The notes under the pieces: generated by a model
Told to the model about the DNA's origin: nothing
The model's input: the letters and a program-made list of their open reading frames with translations, nothing else
The model's database searches: none
NCBI RefSeq assembly: GCF_000331995.1
Contig: NC_020134.1
Location: 1,711,465-1,775,464, forward strand
DNA: 64,000 nucleotides
Direction of reading: 5' to 3'
Source of the DNA: Thermoclostridium stercorarium subsp. stercorarium DSM 8532
Lineage (GTDB): Bacteria > Bacillota > Clostridia > DSM-8532
Shown here: positions 1 through 9,078 of the stretch, piece by piece
Numbering within the stretch: position 1 is the stretch's first letter
How the letters are laid out: every line of letters starts with the position of its first letter
Translations under genes and position numbers: made by a program

Positions 1-983
1 GCATCCACAGCTTCAACCGTACATGGAATCAATTCTTTCACCCCGTCGACTCTTAGCGATATCTCATCCCCCGTTTTAAGCTTATCACTGTCTTTTTTGT
101 TTATGGCACAGACATACCAACCTTTATCATTGTTCACAAGCCTTGCAAAAATCTGATCGGCGCTTACGTCGAAAAATTGTTCATACCTCATTTTCAATGT
201 GCCTGCTTCGTCGTTTTCATTATTTGTTTCCAAATCTTCAATCTGCAAATTCTTCATATTGTCCGGACTGTATTTCTCCTCATCCGATGTACCGCCCCAG
301 ACCACTATTCCTGAATATTCGGATTTAACAGTAACTGCCGATTCGTTAAGTTTTTGCCGTAAAATTTCCAGTTCCCGTTTTTTGTCTTCTACGTACAACC
401 TATCCCCGGTATTTTCAAAAATCTTCCTGTTTCGCTGGTAAAGCAGGTTTTCCAATGTAGCTCTTATTTCGTCAATCGCGGTAAAATTTCTGTTTACGGC
501 AATATCGGTCAATTTGCTGACTTCGTTCTGGACCTGGTTTTTAAACTCGTCATCGGGTTCCAGTACTTCGGGATTATTTTCCGCAAACTGTCTTATAATG
601 TTTTTTTCAAGGTTTTCAATTTCACTTAATATTCTTTTGCTGTCCCTGTCAACAATTATCGCGAAATCAAATTTATTAGGCACCCGCTCCCCCTGCTTGG
701 CTTTTGGTATCACTATTCCGTCTTTCGGAGATTTAACGCAGGTTTCATCCCAGATAAAAACTCCTTCGGATTTAACAGCTATCTCAAGGGTATCACTGTG
801 TAGAACATCTGTTTCGATATGTCCGTGAAATATCCATTTCCACATGGCAGGCAAATATACAAGTGCAAAAAATATCAGTACATACCGCACCGCTCTTCTT
901 CTATTTCTTTTCTTTTTAGCTTTCCGCTTTTTCAGACTTGCTTCCGAACTCCTGTTTATTCTTTTATCTTTTGTGGTTCCCAT
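1..983 (-). CDS. HlyD-like membrane-anchored envelope protein (3' end outside window)
   Basis: An open reading frame begins at an ATG (complement of 981-983) after a GGAGGA site and runs off the left edge, about 327 codons without a stop. The first 30 residues are very basic (KKRKAKKKRNRRR), followed by one membrane segment (about residues 31-50, YVLIFFALVYLPAMW). After that comes a beta-rich stretch with GIVIPKAKQGERVPN and SGIVVWGG, typical of the biotinyl-lipoyl-like arms of HlyD family proteins, around a coiled-coil-like charged region (about 115-185). In Clostridia such proteins often lie next to ylmE/sepF division genes; that is family knowledge and is not visible here. Function is not known; it is most likely an envelope scaffold or an efflux adaptor without a visible partner. 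It runs in the same direction as the gene upstream of it. Confidence 0.8.
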   Translation of the reverse strand, partial: MGTTKDKRINRSSEASLKKRKAKKKRNRRRAVRYVLIFFALVYLPAMWKWIFHGHIETDVLHSDTLEIAVKSEGVFIWDETCVKSPKDGIVIPKAKQGERVPNKFDFAIIVDRDSKRILSEIENLEKNIIRQFAENNPEVLEPDDEFKNQVQNEVSKLTDIAVNRNFTAIDEIRATLENLLYQRNRKIFENTGDRLYVEDKKRELEILRQKLNESAVTVKSEYSGIVVWGGTSDEEKYSPDNMKNLQIEDLETNNENDEAGTLKMRYEQFFDVSADQIFARLVNNDKGWYVCAINKKDSDKLKTGDEISLRVDGVKELIPCTVEAVD

Positions 984-1085
984 ATTCTCCTCCAGAATAC
1001 CATGTTTTCCGCTCACTTAACCATGGTATTGCGCTTATCCCGCGCGAAGACCGTAAACAAAGAGAATATCCCAAAGCCACTGAGT

Positions 1086-2384
1086 TTATCCCAGCCTCAA
1101 TAAACCTCTGTTAATCAATTCCTGCGCTGCGCACAAAACCCCCAGCTTCACGTGCTCGTAAACAAGTCCGCCCTGCAGATACGCTATATATGGTGGCCGT
1201 ATTGGCGCATCCGCCGAAAGTTCAATGGACGATCCCTGCACAAATGCTCCGGCCGCCATTATTACCGGCGAATCATACCCCGGCATTTCGCTTGGTACAG
1301 GTGTAACAAACGAGTCTACCGGTGAACCTTTTTGTATCCCCTGACAGAAAGCGATAACAGCTTCCGGATTTCCGAATTTTATCGCCTGTATTATGTCGCT
1401 TCGCTCTTCATTGTATGCCGGACACGTTTCATACCCCAAACTTTCCATAAGCGCCGAGGCAAAAACAACACCTTTAAGACTTTCAGCCACAATATGCGGG
1501 GCAAGGAAAAAACCCTGAAACATGGATCTGTTCTGTCCAAGAGTGGCTCCAACCTTGCTCCCAAGACCGGGCACCGTCATACGGTAAGAAACCAGTTCAA
1601 CCAAATCTTTCCTTCCGGCAATATACCCACCAGCAAGAGCAATTCCGCCACCGGGGTTTTTGATTAATGACCCGGCCATAATATCCGCGCCTGCATCGGT
1701 AGGTTCCTTGCATTCCACAAATTCACCGTAACAATTGTCCACCATAACGACCACGTCGGGCTTTATGCATTTGACGAATTTTACGGCCTGTCCAATGCGT
1801 TCCACGGTTATGGGACCTCTCCAGGAATATCCTCTGGATCTCTGGATAAATACCATTTTTGTTTTTGGATTAATGCTTTCCTTTATTTTTTCAAAATCAA
1901 AATCGCCGTTTTCCAGTAAATCAACCTGCCGGTAAGTAACCCCGTAATCTTTAAGAGAGCCGGTTCCGACTTCTCCGCGTATACCGATAACTTCGTCAAG
2001 GGTGTCATACGGCTTTCCTGTTATGGATAAAAGTTCATCATCCGGTCTTAAAATTCCGTAAAGGCAAAGGGCCAACGCGTGGGTTCCGCATGTTATCTGA
2101 TGCCTTACCAGTGCATCCTCAGCGCCAAACGCCATGGCATATACATTCTCCAGTACCTCTCTGCCTCTGTCGTTGTAGCCATATCCCGTTGTACCTACAA
2201 AATGGGAATCACTTACCATGTATTCCTGCATGGCTCTTATTACTTTACTATGATTATACGCCGATATGTTTTTAATTCTCTCAAACACATCAGAGCATTT
2301 TTTCTCCACATCCTGCGCCAGCTTTACAAGATCAGAATCAATTTTAAATGCCTCATGATATATTTCGGTAATTTTCATATGCAA
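1086..2384 (-). CDS. PLP-dependent aluminium-resistance / methionine gamma-lyase family protein
   Basis: A 432-residue protein of the Met_gamma_lyase (aluminium resistance) family, a fold-type I PLP enzyme related to cystathionine lyases. The motif GSLIKNPGGGIALAGGYIAG (about 240-260) carries the probable PLP lysine; VVMVDNCYGEFVE supplies the cofactor-binding Asp. Length is usual for the family. The true substrate is unsettled; a C-S lyase activity on sulfur amino acids is inferred from the fold. The longest frame starts at TTG (2384), ten bases after AGGAG; an ATG at 2378 (MKITEIYHEAF) is the alternative and I cannot decide between them. The gene follows the TPR gene with a gap of 25 bases, so the two are probably co-transcribed. 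Confidence 0.88.
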   Translation of the reverse strand: MHMKITEIYHEAFKIDSDLVKLAQDVEKKCSDVFERIKNISAYNHSKVIRAMQEYMVSDSHFVGTTGYGYNDRGREVLENVYAMAFGAEDALVRHQITCGTHALALCLYGILRPDDELLSITGKPYDTLDEVIGIRGEVGTGSLKDYGVTYRQVDLLENGDFDFEKIKESINPKTKMVFIQRSRGYSWRGPITVERIGQAVKFVKCIKPDVVVMVDNCYGEFVECKEPTDAGADIMAGSLIKNPGGGIALAGGYIAGRKDLVELVSYRMTVPGLGSKVGATLGQNRSMFQGFFLAPHIVAESLKGVVFASALMESLGYETCPAYNEERSDIIQAIKFGNPEAVIAFCQGIQKGSPVDSFVTPVPSEMPGYDSPVIMAAGAFVQGSSIELSADAPIRPPYIAYLQGGLVYEHVKLGVLCAAQELINRGLLRLG

Positions 2385-2409
2385 GTTTTCCTCTCTCCTG
2401 GTAAATTTT

Positions 2410-3240
2410 CTAATTTCCCTTTAGTTTTTCGTTCACACGGTCCAGTTCCTTCTGAACCTGTTCTCTGGTAATGGTATTATTAAAATTGAAAGTACACTTC
2501 AAAGCCTTTTCATACATTTCACGGGCTTTATCTAACTCTCCGGCGTCTTCCAGATACTTTCCGTAATCATAGTAGGCCTCCGGAAAATGCGGTTTCTTCT
2601 CCATAAGCTTCTCAAACATTTCCCCGGCCTTATCCATTTCACCCCTTAAATGGTACAAATGAGCCAGGTTATCAAGAATTATCGCATTATCCGAATTGTA
2701 ATCATAAGCCTCAAGGTTTATTTTCAGAGCTTCATCCAGATCCCCTTTTTCTATAGCCAGATATCCAAGGCTTCCATATACCGCAGTTGTTTTATATTCG
2801 GCAATAACTTCCTTAAGCATGCCAAAAGCTTTATCAAGCTCACCCTTTTTCCAGATTACAAGGGCGAGATTTGATTTAACCCTGTTTTTTTCATCCTGAT
2901 TTTTGCTTTTCTGCATTGCTTTCGAGAATGCTTCCTCGGCTTCTTTCAGTTTTCCCTCCTTGAAAAGAATAAAACCGTAATTTACCAGAACATCGGCATT
3001 CGCCTTTCCGGACTCTGCAGCTTTTTTAAACCATTTTTCGGCCATCTGAAGATTTCCCTTGCTGTATTCAGTTTGTCCCTTTATCTGATAGAAAAGGTTG
3101 ATATTATAAACGAAAATCAAAACCAGATACGCCAGCATTCCCAGAATGCCCGCTGTTTTACTAATCCTGAACAGAATAAGAAGCACAATTAATGGTATAA
3201 GACCCCAAGTCAGAAATGACAGCGATGATTTCTGTTTCAA
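2410..3240 (-). CDS. Membrane-anchored TPR repeat protein
   Basis: The N-terminus has two membrane segments (LIPLIVLLILFRI and LGMLAYLVLIFVYNINLF). The rest is tandem tetratricopeptide repeats, with recognisable units such as AEKWFKKAAESGKANADVLVNYGFILFKEGKLKEAEEAF split over several repeats, LAHLYHLRGEMDKAGEMFEKL and YDYGKYLEDAGELDKAREMY. TPR arrays bind other proteins; the partner is unknown. I prefer the TTG at 3240 because AGAGG lies nine bases before it. A GTG at 3249 would have the same AGAGG touching the start codon. The gene is followed closely by the PLP enzyme gene. Confidence 0.85.
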   Translation of the reverse strand: MKQKSSLSFLTWGLIPLIVLLILFRISKTAGILGMLAYLVLIFVYNINLFYQIKGQTEYSKGNLQMAEKWFKKAAESGKANADVLVNYGFILFKEGKLKEAEEAFSKAMQKSKNQDEKNRVKSNLALVIWKKGELDKAFGMLKEVIAEYKTTAVYGSLGYLAIEKGDLDEALKINLEAYDYNSDNAIILDNLAHLYHLRGEMDKAGEMFEKLMEKKPHFPEAYYDYGKYLEDAGELDKAREMYEKALKCTFNFNNTITREQVQKELDRVNEKLKGN

Positions 3241-3333
3241 CTTGTTCACCCTCTGTTTTTTAAATTAAGGGGAATTTATCCCCTATCATAACATTTCGCT
3301 TTTTTCATTTCAACAAGCAGGAAATAAGCTTGT

Positions 3334-4251
3334 CTACCGAACTCTGAGCATGGCATCCAGTGATCTGCGTGCACGCCTGATTATGTCTTCATCAAGTTTT
3401 ATTTCATACCTGCCATGTTTCAGCGCATTATATACACTTTCCACAGTAGTTTTTTTCATGTTCGGGCAAACAAGCCCCTGGGTCAGAAGATAAAAGGTCT
3501 TGTCAGGGTTGTCCTTTCTCAGTTGATGTAAAATTCCCATTTCAGTCGCTATAAGAAATTTATCATGACTGCTTTTTTTGGCATATTCAATAATTTGAGC
3601 GGTACTCCCGACAAAATCGGCCAGCTCCAACACTTCCTGCCTGCATTCCGGATGCGCCAGAACCAAAGCATCGGGATGAATGCCCTTTGCCTTTTGCACA
3701 TCGCTTGCGCTGACCCTGTGATGTGTTATGCAGTATCCGTCCCATAAATGTATTTTTTTGTCGGGTACCTGCTTTGCGACATAACTTCCCAGATTTTTAT
3801 CCGGAACAAACAAAATCTCATCGTTCGGTATAGACCTGATAACATTCACTGCATTGGAGGATGTGCAGCATACATCACATTCTGCCTTAACAGCTGCAGA
3901 TGTATTTATGTAACATACTACCGTGGCATTTGGGTATTTCTTTTTTTCCTCAATTAGTGCCTCCGGTGTTACCATATCGGCCATCGGGCACCCTGCATCA
4001 ATTTCAGGGAGCAAAACCGTCTTTTCGGGAGAGAGAATCTTTGCGCTTTCTGCCATAAAATGCACTCCGCAGAAAACAACAACATCGGCGTCGGTAGAGG
4101 CACAGTACTGGCTTAACCTGAACGAATCCCCAACCACATCCGCCAGCTCCTGCACTTCATCCAACTGGTAGTTATGAGCTACGATAACTGCGTTTCTTTC
4201 CTTCTTCATTTTCTTTATTTCTTCCATCATTTCAGCAAAATTCTCAGTCAT
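3334..4251 (-). CDS. nadA: Quinolinate synthase NadA
   Basis: A 305-residue NadA that condenses iminoaspartate with dihydroxyacetone phosphate to quinolinate in de novo NAD synthesis. Three [4Fe-4S] ligands fall where the family has them: Cys88 (DAGCPMADM), Cys174 (DGYCITHH) and Cys262 (LVCPNMKKT). Also visible are AHNYQ near residue 25, the [10 protein letters not shown] motif (about 61-70), HPEC (200-203) and TEMGIL. The short form without N-terminal extension is like the Thermotoga enzyme. The ATG at 4251 follows GAGGAGGACGGAAA. nadB and nadC, usual operon partners, are not next to it; the downstream neighbour is the TPR gene 84 bases away, and the gene is divergent from xpt. Confidence 0.97.
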   Translation of the reverse strand: MTENFAEMMEEIKKMKKERNAVIVAHNYQLDEVQELADVVGDSFRLSQYCASTDADVVVFCGVHFMAESAKILSPEKTVLLPEIDAGCPMADMVTPEALIEEKKKYPNATVVCYINTSAAVKAECDVCCTSSNAVNVIRSIPNDEILFVPDKNLGSYVAKQVPDKKIHLWDGYCITHHRVSASDVQKAKGIHPDALVLAHPECRQEVLELADFVGSTAQIIEYAKKSSHDKFLIATEMGILHQLRKDNPDKTFYLLTQGLVCPNMKKTTVESVYNALKHGRYEIKLDEDIIRRARRSLDAMLRVR

Positions 4252-4461
4252 TTTCCGTCCTCCTCATGTAGGCAAATATAACAATGAACGACCTCTGAAA
4301 GACTCTCAGTCCAAGTTATCCTTTCTATTATAACACATGGCGTTCAAATATACCACCGGAAGGATATTTTATACAGAGCACTTATGCAATTTTTGTTTGT
4401 TTTTCACAAAAAATAAGTAAAAATATGTTTCAAATTCTTTTTGGATTCGGAATGTTTGTTG

Positions 4462-4490
4462 TTGTTTCCCGCCTCAGATTGTTGTAGAAT
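4462..4490 (+). promoter_or_regulatory. Predicted sigma-A promoter of the xpt operon
   Basis: TTGTTT (4462-4467), a 17-base spacer and TAGAAT (4485-4490) give a fair sigma-A promoter. Transcription would start near 4497, leaving a leader of about 150 bases before the xpt start codon. Only the hexamers and spacing are seen; the start site is inferred. Confidence 0.5.
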
Positions 4491-4496
4491 ATGTAA

Positions 4497-4603
4497 TATG
4501 TTCGGTGAGACAACATTAGTCTGGTAATAACTCATTTTTTTCTTTATTAGCATAGTGCCTTTTGCTATTTCATACTGTACGGGCAGGTATGTACAGTATT
4601 TTT
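4497..4603 (+). promoter_or_regulatory. Structured xpt leader ending in an intrinsic terminator
   Basis: The leader holds a nested fold near 4503-4535 (GGTGAGAC pairing with GTCT and then CTCATT) and a hairpin TAGC/GCTA. It ends in a 9-bp perfect hairpin, ATACTGTAC and GTACAGTAT around a 10-base loop (about 4570-4597), followed by a T-run. The terminator sits directly before the xpt ribosome site, the usual layout of transcriptional attenuation. The expected purine riboswitch core was looked for and not found, so the ligand or factor is unknown. Confidence 0.55.
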
Positions 4604-4645
4604 TAATTGTTGTTGAATTTAGTAAAAAAACGGGAGTTTTATTCT

Positions 4646-5221
4646 ATGGAATCTTTAAAACAGCGTATATTGAAAGACGGCGTCATTATTGACGGAAATA
4701 TATTGAAGGTGGATTCATTTTTGAACCACCAGATTGATCCCCGGTTAGCCTTTGATATCGGAAAAGAATTCTATAATCGTTTCAAAAATGCAAGGGTTGA
4801 CAAAATATTAACGGTAGAGACATCAGGAATAGCCTTTGCGGTGTGTACAGGCTACAATTTTAACGTACCTGTTGTTTTTGCTAAAAAATATAACGGACTG
4901 AACATGTCACCTGAGGTATATCGAAGTAAAATCCGTTCATATACAAAGCAAACCGATTATATCATATCCGTCTCGAAAGAATACCTCTCTTCAAACGAAA
5001 ACATTCTTATAATCGATGATTTTCTTGCAAACGGACAAGCTGTTTTAGGGCTTATCGACATAGCAAATCAGGCAAAATGCAATATCACGGGTGTTGGCAT
5101 TGTAATTGAAAAAGGGTTTCAGCAAGGTGGCCAAATCCTCAGAAACCTTGGGATTCGCCTTGAATCCCTTGCTGTTATAGAGTCTTTTAATAATAACAAA
5201 ATAATATTCAGGGAGGATTAG
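4646..5221 (+). CDS. xpt: Xanthine phosphoribosyltransferase
   Basis: A 191-residue enzyme that converts xanthine and PRPP to XMP in purine salvage. It matches the Bacillus Xpt pattern closely: LKVDSFLNHQIDP near residue 20-32, VETSGIA at 58-64 and the PRPP-binding LIIDDFLANGQ at 121-131. The ATG at 4646 is chosen because GGGAG lies nine bases upstream; the frame is open back to 4607 but without a ribosome site and inside the terminator. It is the first gene of an operon with a purine-nucleoside-type ABC importer, and its stop codon lies inside the ribosome site of the next gene. Confidence 0.95.
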   Translation: MESLKQRILKDGVIIDGNILKVDSFLNHQIDPRLAFDIGKEFYNRFKNARVDKILTVETSGIAFAVCTGYNFNVPVVFAKKYNGLNMSPEVYRSKIRSYTKQTDYIISVSKEYLSSNENILIIDDFLANGQAVLGLIDIANQAKCNITGVGIVIEKGFQQGGQILRNLGIRLESLAVIESFNNNKIIFRED

Positions 5222-5225
5222 AAAA

Positions 5226-6326
5226 ATGAAAAAGAAAAGCATTATCTGTTTATTCGCTGTGGTTTTATGTCTGGCAATGATTCTGACAGGCTGCGGTACA
5301 GCTCAGAACAATGCCGGGCAGAAAAAGCTGAAGGTTGGATTTGTCTACATCGGTACTGCTAATGAACCGGGGTATACGTATGCTCACGAACAGGGAAGAC
5401 TTTATGCCCAGGAAAAGCTTGGCAACAAAGTCGAATTTGTTGTACAGGAAAATGTCAGTGACACTGACGATTCAATTGTCTCAGTAATCCAGTCAATGAT
5501 TGAACAGGGCTGCAAAATGATTTTTGCCAACTCTTACGGCTATATGGATTATATGTATGATATGGCCGAAGAATACCCTGATGTTATTTTCCTGCACTGC
5601 TCAGGCAGCAAAAGCCGTGAAAACATGCTGAATTATTTCGGAAGGATGTATCAGGCCCGTTATCTTTCAGGAATAGTGGCAGGTATGAAAACAGAAACCA
5701 ATAAAATAGGTTATGTTGCCGCTCATCCCATTCCGGAAGTAATAAGGGGAATTAACGCTTTCACCCTTGGTGTCCGTTCGGTTAATCCCGACGCCACGGT
5801 GGAAGTGGTGTGGACCTCCACATGGTATGATCCTTCTTTGGAAAAGGCCGCAGCAATATCCCTTCTGGATAAGGGTTGTGATGTTATAGCTCAGCATCAG
5901 GATACAACCGGCCCGCAGATTGCAGCCCAGGAACGCGGCAAATGGTGTATTGGTTACAACTGTGACACTTCCGACATCGTACCCGATGCATTCCTGACAG
6001 CACCGATATGGAACTGGGGTCCGTATTACACGGAACAGATTCAGAAGGTTCTTGACGGTACATGGAAGAGCGAAAACTATTGGGGCGGAATGGAAGACGG
6101 CGTAGTTGCCCTCGCTCCTCTGAAGAATGCACCTGAAGGCGCTCAGGAAAAAGTTGATGAAATGGCACAAAAAATTATAAGCGGTGAATTCAAAGTATTC
6201 CAGGGACCGATAAAGGATCAGAACGGAAATGTCCGTGTGCCCGAAGGAACGGTTATGACCGATGAAGAACTCCTGAGTTTTAACTGGTTTGTTGAGGGTG
6301 TTATCGGAACCATACCTGAAGACTAA
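5226..6326 (+). CDS. BMP family lipoprotein, nucleoside-type ABC substrate-binding protein
   Basis: A 366-residue lipoprotein of the BMP/PnrA-like family, whose studied members bind purine or other nucleosides. A signal peptide ends in a lipobox (LTGC, lipidated Cys23). The body has GFVYIGTANEPGYTYAHEQG, SMIEQGCKMIFANSYGYMD and VIAQHQDTTGPQ, all family features. GGGAGG overlaps the xpt stop and precedes the ATG, so translation is coupled to xpt. A strong hairpin terminator lies between this gene and the transporter ATPase, which would give excess binding protein over membrane parts. Pairing with xpt favours a purine substrate (inference). Confidence 0.93.
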   Translation: MKKKSIICLFAVVLCLAMILTGCGTAQNNAGQKKLKVGFVYIGTANEPGYTYAHEQGRLYAQEKLGNKVEFVVQENVSDTDDSIVSVIQSMIEQGCKMIFANSYGYMDYMYDMAEEYPDVIFLHCSGSKSRENMLNYFGRMYQARYLSGIVAGMKTETNKIGYVAAHPIPEVIRGINAFTLGVRSVNPDATVEVVWTSTWYDPSLEKAAAISLLDKGCDVIAQHQDTTGPQIAAQERGKWCIGYNCDTSDIVPDAFLTAPIWNWGPYYTEQIQKVLDGTWKSENYWGGMEDGVVALAPLKNAPEGAQEKVDEMAQKIISGEFKVFQGPIKDQNGNVRVPEGTVMTDEELLSFNWFVEGVIGTIPED

Positions 6327-6353
6327 ATAAAATCACAATATAATATGAAAAAA

Positions 6354-6393
6354 GACAGGATTAAAGGTAAAACCTTTAATCCTGTCCTTTTTC
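6354..6393 (+). terminator. Intra-operon intrinsic terminator
   Basis: A perfect 15-bp stem (gacaggattaaaggt and its complement) around an AAA loop is followed by CTTTTT. It lies 27 bases after the binding-protein gene and before the ABC ATPase gene, so partial read-through is expected. Confidence 0.85.
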
Positions 6394-6480
6394 AGACGAT
6401 AAAAAACTGCTAAAATGTCTATATAAAGAACTTATCTTCGGATCAGAATAAAAAAATAACAGTGTAAAAAGGATGAAGCC

Positions 6481-8016
6481 ATGAGTAATAAAACAGTTTT
6501 GGTTGAAATGAAAAACATCTGCAAAACCTTTGGCGTAATACGCGCAAATATCGACGTAAACTTTTCGGTGTACGAAGGGGAAATTCACGGTCTGCTGGGT
6601 GAAAACGGCGCCGGCAAAAGCACTCTGGTAAATATGCTTTCAGGTATTTATAAGCCCGACAGCGGCAGTATTTTTATTCACGGAAAAGAGGTTAACATCC
6701 ATTCACCAAAACATGCCATTGAACTGGGAATAGGCATGATACACCAGCACTTTAAGCTGGTTGACGTCCTAACTGCGGCCGAAAACATCCTTTTAGGTTA
6801 CAGCAAAGCGGGTTATACGTCAAAAAAGAATAAAATTAAATCAATTCAGGACGTAATGGCCAGTTACGGCATGGAAATCGATCTGAACAAGAAGATCAAG
6901 GACATGTCGGTAAGTGAAAAACAGACGGTGGAAATACTCAAAGTTCTATACCGCGGTTCAAGAATTCTTATTCTTGATGAACCGACGGCAGTATTAACCC
7001 CACAGGAAACTCAGAAGCTTTTTGCAATACTCAGAAACCTTGCCGGAACAGGGTGCGCGATCATAATCATCACTCACAAGCTGAATGAGATCATGGAAGT
7101 CACCGACAGGGTTACCGTTCTGAGACAGGGAAAAACCGTCGCGACACTGGAAACATCCAAAACAAACATACGGGAACTGACCGAGCTTATGGTGGGTAAA
7201 CCCGTTAATCTCTCCATTGAACGGGTTAATGCAAAAAGAGGAAACCTGCTGTTATCCGTTAAAGGCCTGACCGCTTTGGGTGAACATAATGTTCCGGTGC
7301 TCGACGATGTAACCTTTGATCTGTACGAAGGTGAAATTTTAGGTGTGGCAGGTGTGGCCGGAAGCGGACAGAAAGAACTGTGCGAGGCAATCGCAGGCCT
7401 TTACCCCGTCGCAACGGGCGATATTTATTTTAAAGGTGAAAACATTGTGGGCTACAGTCCCCGTGAAATAATCAGGCGCGGCGTCAGCATGAGTTTCATT
7501 CCCGAAGATCGCCTTGGGATGGGGCTTGTTCCGTCAATGGACATGGTTGATAATATGCTTCTGAAGGATTATATCAATCAGCCCGGAATTACGATAAATC
7601 GAAAACCTGCAAGGGAAAAAGCCGAACGGGTTAAGAAACGCCTCGACATACAGGCTCCCAGTATTTTCACTCCAATCCGTAAGCTTTCGGGAGGAAACAT
7701 CCAGAAGGTCCTGCTGGGAAGGGAAATTGACGCAAGCCCTCAGCTCCTTATCACCGCATACCCGGTCAGAGGCCTTGACATTGGTGCTTCATACACAATT
7801 TATGAGCTTTTGAAGGAACAGAAGCGAAAAGGCGTCGGCATTCTTTATATAGGCGAAGATCTAGATGTATTGATAGAACTTTGTGACAGAATAATGGTTT
7901 TATGTTACGGTAAGATTACCGGTATAGTAGATGCTCAGAATGTTACAAAGGAAGACCTTGGCCTTATGATGGCAGGTGTTTCTCCGGCAGAGAAGGAGGA
8001 TTCCGTATGCAAATAG
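6481..8016 (+). CDS. ABC transporter ATPase, two-domain (nucleoside/BMP type)
   Basis: A 511-residue protein with two ABC domains in tandem, as in NupO/YufO and sugar importers. Domain 1 is canonical: Walker A GENGAGKST (40-48), signature MSVSEKQ and Walker B LILDEPTAVL. Domain 2 (from about residue 255) is degenerate: GVAGSGQKEL in place of Walker A and LITAYPVRGLD in place of the Walker B DEPT, while LSGGNIQK is kept. That asymmetry is normal in this family. The ATG follows AAGGATGAAGCC. It energises the two permeases encoded downstream and overlaps the first of them by ten bases. Confidence 0.95.
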   Translation: MSNKTVLVEMKNICKTFGVIRANIDVNFSVYEGEIHGLLGENGAGKSTLVNMLSGIYKPDSGSIFIHGKEVNIHSPKHAIELGIGMIHQHFKLVDVLTAAENILLGYSKAGYTSKKNKIKSIQDVMASYGMEIDLNKKIKDMSVSEKQTVEILKVLYRGSRILILDEPTAVLTPQETQKLFAILRNLAGTGCAIIIITHKLNEIMEVTDRVTVLRQGKTVATLETSKTNIRELTELMVGKPVNLSIERVNAKRGNLLLSVKGLTALGEHNVPVLDDVTFDLYEGEILGVAGVAGSGQKELCEAIAGLYPVATGDIYFKGENIVGYSPREIIRRGVSMSFIPEDRLGMGLVPSMDMVDNMLLKDYINQPGITINRKPAREKAERVKKRLDIQAPSIFTPIRKLSGGNIQKVLLGREIDASPQLLITAYPVRGLDIGASYTIYELLKEQKRKGVGILYIGEDLDVLIELCDRIMVLCYGKITGIVDAQNVTKEDLGLMMAGVSPAEKEDSVCK

Positions 8017-9077
8017 TGAAACGTGAAGGTACGTCAGTTAAACAGGTAATCATAATCCGTCTGATTGCCATCATGGCTGCGATTGTTGTTTCGGGTATCT
8101 TTATTGTTTTTCTGGGATATAATCCCGTTCAGGTATATTCCAATATAATTTCAGGAGCCCTTGGTTCAAAAATCCGCCTTAAAGCCACATTACTCGAAAT
8201 GTGCCCGTTGGTAATCACCTCCCTCGGAATACTGGTGGCATTTAAGATGAAATTCTGGAATATCGGCGGTGAGGGACAAATTCTGATGGGGGCTTTCGCG
8301 GCAACTTATGTAGCACTTTTCGTTGACTGGCTTCCGAAACCACTTGTTCTTCCTGTTATGTTTATAGTAGGTTTTCTTACAGGCGGTTTATGGGGCGTGA
8401 TACCTGCCTTTTTCAAGGCCAGGTTTGGAGCCAATGAGACAATTATGACTCTTATGCTTAACTATATTGCCACCCAGTGGGTCACATATCTCCAGTATGG
8501 CCCGTGGAGGGATCCCAGCTTAAAGGGGTTCGCCAAAATTGCAAATTTCCCTGACTATGCCTTGCTCCCTAAATTATTTGGAATTCATATAGGGTTTTAT
8601 ATTTCCCTTGCACTCGTTGCTATAATAACCTGGTTCCTCAGAAAAACAAAAAGGGGTTTCGAAATTGCAGTAGTCGGCGAAAGCGTAAGCACTGCCAGAT
8701 ACGCCGGAATGGACATTTCAAGGATAATAATAGCCACAATGCTTTTAAGCGGGGGCCTGTGCGGCATTACAGGAGTTATTCAGGCGGCAGGCGTAAATAA
8801 AACTCTTACGATGAACGTTTCAAGCGGTTATGGATTTACTGCCGTTATAACCACATATTTGTCAGGGCTGAGTGCTCCACGGGTTCTGGTTGTTTCATTC
8901 CTTTTCGCCATTCTTCTGCAGGGCGGCTCATACATACAGTCGGCGCTTCAGATTCCGCAAGCCGCCGCAGACGTGCTTCAGGGAATGATATTGTTCTGCG
9001 CCCTCGGCAGTGAATTCTTCGTACGGTACAAAATACGATTTAACAGAAAGAACTCAGTTTCATCGGAGGTTAAATAA
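8007..9077 (+). CDS. ABC transporter permease (BMP/nucleoside type), first subunit
   Basis: A 356-residue hydrophobic protein of the branched-chain/ribose-type permease superfamily, corresponding to YufP/NupP. Features include GEGQILMGAF, GANETIMTLMLNYIA and the conserved VGESVSTARYAGM loop that meets the ATPase. It overlaps the ATPase gene by ten bases and has a strong AAGGAGG seven bases before its ATG, so it is co-translated. It should form a heterodimer with the next gene product in the membrane. Confidence 0.94.
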   Translation: MQIVKREGTSVKQVIIIRLIAIMAAIVVSGIFIVFLGYNPVQVYSNIISGALGSKIRLKATLLEMCPLVITSLGILVAFKMKFWNIGGEGQILMGAFAATYVALFVDWLPKPLVLPVMFIVGFLTGGLWGVIPAFFKARFGANETIMTLMLNYIATQWVTYLQYGPWRDPSLKGFAKIANFPDYALLPKLFGIHIGFYISLALVAIITWFLRKTKRGFEIAVVGESVSTARYAGMDISRIIIATMLLSGGLCGITGVIQAAGVNKTLTMNVSSGYGFTAVITTYLSGLSAPRVLVVSFLFAILLQGGSYIQSALQIPQAAADVLQGMILFCALGSEFFVRYKIRFNRKNSVSSEVK

Positions 9078-9078
9078 T

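Noticed and set aside
4497-4603. Standard guanine/xanthine purine riboswitch before xpt
   Set aside because: The expected conserved loops and three-way junction sequences were not found; only an unclassified leader is claimed.
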